DNA from: Mucilaginibacter geliditolerans
Lineage (GTDB): Bacteria > Bacteroidota > Bacteroidia > Sphingobacteriales > Sphingobacteriaceae
DNA: 64,000 bases
NCBI RefSeq assembly: GCF_014200495.1
Contig: NZ_JACHBY010000002.1
Location: forward strand, 248,001-312,000
Direction of reading: 5' to 3'
Part shown: positions 59,411 to 64,000 of the stretch, piece after piece
Layout of the letters: each line of letters begins with the position of its first letter
How positions within the stretch are numbered: position 1 is the stretch's first letter
Notes under the pieces: model-generated
The model's input: only the letters and a program-made list of their open reading frames with translations
Told to the model about the DNA's origin: nothing
The model's database searches: none
Made by a program: the position numbers and the translations under genes

Positions 59411-60418
59411 GTGCACCAGTTCGACCTATACCCATTTACTTCATTTGACGGTTTTAAATGCAATCTATGGCGATTGAAAACCGAAAGGCCAACACCAAAG
59501 GGGCCCGTGTTACTCGTGCATGGAGCGGGCGTAAAAAGCAACATATTTAATGCCCCGAATGACAAAAACATACTGGATTCTTTAACTGAGGATGGCTATG
59601 ATGTTTGGCTCGAAAACTGGCGGGGCAGCATGCTTTGTACGCCTAACGAATGGAACCTGGAGATAGTCGCAGATAATGATCACCCGGCTGCTGTGCAGGA
59701 AATATGCCGACTTACAGGTTACGCCACCATAAAAGCTGTTATCCATTGCCAGGGCTCAACAAGCTTTATGATTTCTGTTTTAAAAGGCCTTGTGCCGCAG
59801 GTCACCACCATTGTTAGCAACGCGGTTTCGCTGCACCCTGTGGTCTCAGGTGCTTCCCGGTTTAAACTAAATAGCCTGGTTCCGGTGGTTAAACGCATGA
59901 CCAGCTATCTTAACCCACATTGGGCAGATGACGCGCCTAACTTGAAGGCAAAACTATTCCGCTCGATTGTAAAATTAACGCACTGGGAAAATGACACAGA
60001 TGTAGGCAAGTTTGTAAGTTTTACCTATGGCGTTGGCCACCCGGCACTGTGGGAACTGGATAACCTATCGGATGAAACTAAAAACTGGATCAGGGGAGAA
60101 TTTGGCTATGTGCCTATGTCGTTTTTCGATCACATCACTAAATGTATTGCGGCAGGTGCACTGGTATCCGCAGATGGTAAAATCAATTATGCTGGCGATA
60201 AACCGGCAGCTCAGGCACGATTTGCATTTTTCGCCGGGAGGCTCAATAAGTGCTTTTCCTATGAAAGCCAGGTGAATACTTATAATTACTTCAACTCGTA
60301 TCGCCCTGATTACCATAAGCTATATGTTTATGATACTTATAGTCACCTGGATATTTTTATGGGAAAGGATGCTTATAAAGACATTTTTCCGGCAATGATC
60401 TATGAATTAAACAACTAA
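59411..60418 (+). CDS. Alpha/beta hydrolase with Cys in the nucleophile position
   Basis: The protein has 335 residues and starts at a GTG (59411); no upstream ATG exists in frame. The alpha/beta hydrolase fold is shown by GPVLLVHGAGVKSNIF (oxyanion region) and by DVWLENWRGSMLC. The nucleophile elbow is IHCQGSTSF, so Cys113 occupies the place where most family members have Ser (GHSQGG). His312 in DTYSHLDIFMGK is the likely catalytic His. Cys nucleophiles occur in dienelactone hydrolases, so it may be a hydrolase of thioester or lactone substrates. It is 10 nt upstream of the acetoacetate-decarboxylase-like gene. There is no signal peptide. Confidence 0.8.
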   Translation: MHQFDLYPFTSFDGFKCNLWRLKTERPTPKGPVLLVHGAGVKSNIFNAPNDKNILDSLTEDGYDVWLENWRGSMLCTPNEWNLEIVADNDHPAAVQEICRLTGYATIKAVIHCQGSTSFMISVLKGLVPQVTTIVSNAVSLHPVVSGASRFKLNSLVPVVKRMTSYLNPHWADDAPNLKAKLFRSIVKLTHWENDTDVGKFVSFTYGVGHPALWELDNLSDETKNWIRGEFGYVPMSFFDHITKCIAAGALVSADGKINYAGDKPAAQARFAFFAGRLNKCFSYESQVNTYNYFNSYRPDYHKLYVYDTYSHLDIFMGKDAYKDIFPAMIYELNN

Positions 60419-60428
60419 ACCAATTACC

Positions 60429-61319
60429 ATGGGAATACCTGATAGAATTAAGAACTATACCGGCCGTTACGCATTGGTTGATGATGTGCCATTTAAAATG
60501 CCGGTAGCCACAGAAAATTCGCCTGCACTAATGGCCGCTTTTTTATGCGATTACGATAAGGCAAACGCCTTACTGCCCGGCAATGAACTGCACGCGGTAA
60601 AGTACCATAATGGCAAAGCCATATTTATGGTTACCGTAATAAATTACCTGCATACCAACATAGGTAAATATATCGAATATAGCATAGGCATTGCCTGTAC
60701 CAGGGGCCCAAAACCAGCGCCCAGAATGCTACCTGCTTTATTTACCAGTCACTACAACACCGGGCAATATATACTTGAACTCCCTGTAAGCAGCGAAATA
60801 TCAGTTAAAGGCGGCAAAGGCATATGGGGAATGCCTAAGCATAAGGCCAGTCTTGATTTTATTATCACTGATGATAAGGTATCGGCCCAATATGAGCTAA
60901 ATGGCCATTTCGCCTTCAGGATAGAGATTGACAAACCGGCCAAATGCAATTTCCCGTTGAATGTGGGCTCGGTAAATTATAGTCATTTCCGCAATATGCT
61001 CATGGCATCTAATATTTATTTTAAAGCCAAAGCCGGTATAAGAATGGGTAAAAATGCCAAGGGTAGTTTGTTTATTGGCGATCATAAACGTACCGGGTAT
61101 ATGCGCGATCTTGGAATTGAAGGCAAGCCCCTGTTCACCGCATTTATGCCGCATGCCAATGGTGTGCTCGACGATCATTTTGAGTGCTGGTTTATCACCT
61201 ATAAAGATAAACCTCAAAAAGTAACACCCGAAGGCTTTGCAAGCGTGATAAACATGGGTTTGAGTGAAGACTGGCTTCCCGCACCGAGCATCACCGATTA
61301 CCAACAATTTAAGATATAA
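60429..61319 (+). CDS. Acetoacetate decarboxylase-family protein
   Basis: The 296-residue protein has no signal peptide. The fold is indicated by PALMAAFLCDYDKANALLPGNELHAVKYHNGKAIFMVTVINYL (N-terminal), EYSIGIACTRGP (beta strand with the conserved acidic residue), and GKGIWGMPKHKASLDF, in which Lys137 and Lys139 lie where the Schiff-base Lys of the family sits (GxxxGxPK). Whether it decarboxylates a beta-keto acid or acts as an aldolase-dehydratase is not clear. It lies between an alpha/beta hydrolase and a GMC oxidoreductase in what looks like one operon, so a lipid, terpenoid or polyketide-like substrate is plausible. Confidence 0.83.
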   Translation: MGIPDRIKNYTGRYALVDDVPFKMPVATENSPALMAAFLCDYDKANALLPGNELHAVKYHNGKAIFMVTVINYLHTNIGKYIEYSIGIACTRGPKPAPRMLPALFTSHYNTGQYILELPVSSEISVKGGKGIWGMPKHKASLDFIITDDKVSAQYELNGHFAFRIEIDKPAKCNFPLNVGSVNYSHFRNMLMASNIYFKAKAGIRMGKNAKGSLFIGDHKRTGYMRDLGIEGKPLFTAFMPHANGVLDDHFECWFITYKDKPQKVTPEGFASVINMGLSEDWLPAPSITDYQQFKI

Positions 61320-61374
61320 ATCTCTAAACTATTATGAATTTATTAAACGACCTATCCTGATAAAAACAATCTAT

Positions 61375-63708
61375 ATGAGAAAATTATCTAAATCCATCAC
61401 TGATCTTAAACCCTTTTATGATGTAGTAATTATAGGCAGCGGCTACGGCGGAAGCATTGCGGCAAGTCGCTTTTCGCGGGCGGGGCTGAAAGTTTGTCTG
61501 CTTGAAAAGGGTAAGGAATTTCAGCCGGGCGAATACCCGGTTACCTTAATGGAAGCCGAAGGTGAGATGCAATTAAACACCGACATTAGTAAAGCCGATA
61601 AAAATGGCCTGTATGATATCCATGTTGGACAAGGTATATCTGTATTTAAAGGCTGTGGACTGGGCGGCACATCGCAGGTTAACGCAGGTGTGGTTATTAA
61701 ACCCGAGGACCGTGTATTTCTGGACGATCGCTGGCCATTGGCAATAAGAAATGACATGGCAAGCTTACAGGATGGTTATGACAAGGCATGGGATATGCTT
61801 AAACCGTCCGCTTATCCGGCAAACACCCCCGGTTATCCAGAGCTGGCTAAATCAAAGGCGATGCAGATCTCTGCAGAAAAAATGAACCAGCCTTTTTATT
61901 ATACAGATATCAATGTATCATTTAAAACAGGGATTAACCATGTTGGTGTTCAGCAAAACCAATGTGTTAACTGTGGCGATTGTGTTACCGGTTGTAATCA
62001 TTTTGCCAAAAACACCTTAATTATGAATTATTTGCCCGATGCTGTAAACAACGGGGCCGAAATATTCTGTAATATTAATGTTGATCATGTGGAACAATCA
62101 GCCAATAACTGGATTACCTATTTTGATGTTTTTGGTAATGACAGAGATAAATTTAAAGCGCCGCTAATGTTTGTACGCTCGGCTAACGTAATAATTGCTG
62201 GTGGCGCATTGGGCAGTACGGAAATCTTATTGCGGTCAAAAGAAAACGGATTATCAGTTTCATCAAAATTGGGCGATCATTTTACCGGCAATGGCGATGT
62301 TTTGGGTTTTGCCTATAACTGCGAAGAACCCATTAATGGCATGGGATTGGGAACTTTGTGGAACGACGACAAGTATGCTCCGGTTGGCCCCTGCATTACC
62401 AGTGTTATTGATATGCGTAACCAGCCCATACTGGACGACGGGATGACCTTTGAAGAAGGGAGCGTACCCGCCCCTATTGTTTCCATGCTGAATTTAGCCC
62501 TGATGTCGCTATCGGCTACAATTGGGCATAATACTACAGGAATTTTCTCTAACTGGCTAAGAGATTGCAGCGAAGAGGCTAAAAGCCTAATCAGCGGGCC
62601 CTACCATGGTGCTACCAGTCATACACAAACCTATTTAATTATGACACATGACGATTGCAGCGGCGTAATGAGCTTAAACAATGGATATTTTTCTATCAAC
62701 TGGCCCGGTGTTGGCAAGGAGGCAATTTTTCAAAAAGTAAGCAAAGCCATGACCGATGCTACTGCAGCCCTGGGAGGGGTATTTATCAAGGACCTGGTTT
62801 GGGAAAAAGCATTAGATTATGAATTGGTTACTGTGCACCCGCTCGGTGGCTGCAGCATGGGCGAAGATGCTACGCGGGGAGTCACAAATGATATCGGCAA
62901 TGTATTTTCAAGCACAGATGGGCAGGCAACGCATGCGGGTTTGTACGTGCTGGATGGCTCTATAATCCCCCTGCCACTGGGTACAAATCCATTATTCACA
63001 ATCTCGGCAGTTGCTGAACGCGCCTGTAACATTATCATAAAAAACCTGGGTCTTGAAACGACTTATGATTTTCCTCCTGTGGTTTCCAATTTAACCATTC
63101 CAGCACCGGCAGTTCAGTTTACTGAAACCATGAAAGGCTTTTTCAGTGTAGGCGAAAAAGATGATTTTGAGGTGGGTTATACAGCTGGCGAACAGCATTG
63201 CTCCCCTATATTATTTACGCTCACCATCCAAACAGAAAGCATGGACATTTTTGTTGCCGATCCTGAACATAAAGGCTATATGAGCGGAACAGTTGTTGCC
63301 CCTGCTTTATCAGACAAGCCATTAACTGTAAGCGATGGCTTGTTTAACCTGTTTGTAAAAGATGCCGACAATCCCGACCACCTGAAAATGAAGTATAACA
63401 TGACGCTTAATACCCATGATGGGAAGCAATTCTATTTCTACGGTTATAAAAAGGTCGATGGTAATTCTCCATTTGATCTTTGGAACGATACGACCGTGCT
63501 TTACACAACAATTTATGAGGATGAAGCTGAAAACAATGTATTAGGGAAGGGGATTCTAAAAATAGCCGCACAGGACTTCGCAACGCAAATGACCACCATG
63601 AAAACAGTGAATACCAACAGCATGATGGAAAGCTTAAAAGCTATGGAACCGTTCTCAAAGTTTTTTAGCGAGGAGCTTATAGACACCTATTTCAAGAAAT
63701 TCTTTTAA
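61375..63708 (+). CDS. GMC oxidoreductase (cholesterol oxidase-like) with ferredoxin-like Cys motif
   Basis: I start at the ATG at 61375: the longer frame from 61264 overlaps the preceding gene and adds 37 unlike residues. The 777-residue protein has the FAD-binding VVIIGSGYGGSIAASRFSRAGL (about 17-38), GCGLGGTSQVNAGVVI and the GMC signature VTVHPLGGCSMGED, which includes the active-site His. The NPLFTISAVAERACNIII end matches cholesterol-oxidase-type enzymes. A CX2CX2CX3C motif (Cys197, 200, 203, 207; CVNCGDCVTGCNHFAKNT) suggests a [4Fe-4S]-like or zinc site. About 170 residues after the GMC core form an extra domain. It would oxidise a hydroxyl of a lipid-like substrate. Confidence 0.86.
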   Translation: MRKLSKSITDLKPFYDVVIIGSGYGGSIAASRFSRAGLKVCLLEKGKEFQPGEYPVTLMEAEGEMQLNTDISKADKNGLYDIHVGQGISVFKGCGLGGTSQVNAGVVIKPEDRVFLDDRWPLAIRNDMASLQDGYDKAWDMLKPSAYPANTPGYPELAKSKAMQISAEKMNQPFYYTDINVSFKTGINHVGVQQNQCVNCGDCVTGCNHFAKNTLIMNYLPDAVNNGAEIFCNINVDHVEQSANNWITYFDVFGNDRDKFKAPLMFVRSANVIIAGGALGSTEILLRSKENGLSVSSKLGDHFTGNGDVLGFAYNCEEPINGMGLGTLWNDDKYAPVGPCITSVIDMRNQPILDDGMTFEEGSVPAPIVSMLNLALMSLSATIGHNTTGIFSNWLRDCSEEAKSLISGPYHGATSHTQTYLIMTHDDCSGVMSLNNGYFSINWPGVGKEAIFQKVSKAMTDATAALGGVFIKDLVWEKALDYELVTVHPLGGCSMGEDATRGVTNDIGNVFSSTDGQATHAGLYVLDGSIIPLPLGTNPLFTISAVAERACNIIIKNLGLETTYDFPPVVSNLTIPAPAVQFTETMKGFFSVGEKDDFEVGYTAGEQHCSPILFTLTIQTESMDIFVADPEHKGYMSGTVVAPALSDKPLTVSDGLFNLFVKDADNPDHLKMKYNMTLNTHDGKQFYFYGYKKVDGNSPFDLWNDTTVLYTTIYEDEAENNVLGKGILKIAAQDFATQMTTMKTVNTNSMMESLKAMEPFSKFFSEELIDTYFKKFF

Positions 63709-63720
63709 TCGAAACCGTTA

Positions 63721-64000
63721 ATGGAACAACAAGATATAAATAAACAACCCAACCGTACGCAGGATGATTATTTTGATATGACGCATAGCCCGTTATTAAA
63801 CCATCTGCGTACCGAAACTAAAAAATCAAAATACGAAACACCTGCCAATAAGATCGGTGATTTCCTTGCAAAAAGGCTTTGGACCTGGTTTTATTATTAT
63901 TTTTCGAGCAGATTAGGACCCGATTATCCATATCAAACTTATACCAGTACAGATAAAGGCATTTATAACATTAAACCAACGGATACTGATACCGTGATCA
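63721..64000 (+). CDS. Unknown protein, 3' end outside window
   Basis: The frame is open for 93 codons from the ATG at 63721, 12 nt after the GMC gene, to the window edge. It starts MEQQDINKQPNRTQDDYFDMTHSPLLNHL, and then ETPANKIGDFLAKRLWTWFYYYFSSRLGPDYPYQTY. I do not recognise a family in these residues. The spacing makes it part of the same operon as the hydrolase, decarboxylase-like and GMC genes, so it may act in the same lipid-like pathway. There is no signal peptide. Confidence 0.6.
   Translation, partial: MEQQDINKQPNRTQDDYFDMTHSPLLNHLRTETKKSKYETPANKIGDFLAKRLWTWFYYYFSSRLGPDYPYQTYTSTDKGIYNIKPTDTDTVI

Noticed and set aside
60897..61307. 136-codon open frame antisense to the acetoacetate-decarboxylase-like gene
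   Set aside because: No family resemblance, and the sense strand is well supported.
61264..61374. Longer N-terminus for the GMC oxidoreductase
   Set aside because: These 37 codons overlap the preceding gene and encode no family-like residues; the ATG at 61375 precedes the FAD-binding motif by a normal distance.

Overview
The window looks like a chromosomal segment of a soil or plant-associated member of the Bacteroidota, most likely Sphingobacteriaceae and close to Mucilaginibacter or Pedobacter. The reasons are a SusC/SusD pair, DUF3826 proteins, several TnnTTTG-type (TAnnTTTG) promoter boxes, few Shine-Dalgarno sites, moderate-to-low GC and a very large glycoside hydrolase set. No tRNA, rRNA, CRISPR array, phage integrase or transposase is visible.

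Positions 1-29.7 kb hold a polysaccharide utilisation locus. On the minus strand, in transcription order, are: a sugar-acid-type zinc dehydrogenase, an MGH1-like hydrolase, a large GH138-like hydrolase (candidate alpha-galacturonidase), GH95, a GH2 with a malectin-like region, GH78, a five-bladed propeller hydrolase, a fucose/arabinose isomerase-like enzyme, and a GH2 beta-galactosidase. A DUF3826 protein, SusC and a truncated-by-window SusD follow. A plus-strand AraC regulator sits between the two blocks, and a plus-strand PL1 pectate lyase and a minus-strand fructose-1,6-bisphosphatase flank the locus. The set fits a complex pectin, with rhamnogalacturonan-II as the leading but unproven idea.

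Positions 30.2-36.1 kb hold a tight plus-strand operon: iron alcohol dehydrogenase, DapA-family aldolase, PdxA-type dehydrogenase, DUF1537 four-carbon acid sugar kinase and a sodium:solute symporter. Carbon counting suggests that it splits a C7 3-deoxy-2-ketoaldaric acid, such as the Dha residue of rhamnogalacturonan-II, into pyruvate and a C4 unit that becomes D-threonate, then D-threonate-4-phosphate, then dihydroxyacetone phosphate. I regard this as the most exciting hypothesis in the window.

Positions 36.1-45.1 kb hold a second DUF3826 protein, a sialate-O-acetylesterase-type SGNH esterase, an outer-membrane beta-barrel receptor with a His/Gly/Pro-rich tail, a LytS/LytTR two-component pair whose sensor has a His-rich periplasmic loop, and an aspartate kinase.

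Positions 45.4-55.5 kb are a ten-gene minus-strand metal (copper/silver/zinc type) efflux operon. It comprises an SO_0444-type permease, an HMA-AraC fusion regulator, DUF3347, an HYC_CC_PP small protein, a small YHS-like metal-binding protein, a CusA pump split into two overlapping reading frames, a TolC-like protein and two successive CusB-like adaptors. It ends in a repeat-rich intergenic island.

Positions 55.7-64 kb hold an exported hydroxypyruvate-isomerase-like TIM barrel, a parallel beta-helix protein with no signal peptide, an 855-bp intergenic stretch with hairpin repeats, and a plus-strand operon of an alpha/beta hydrolase with a Cys in the nucleophile position, an acetoacetate-decarboxylase-like protein, a GMC oxidoreductase with a ferredoxin-like Cys motif, and a partial unknown gene.
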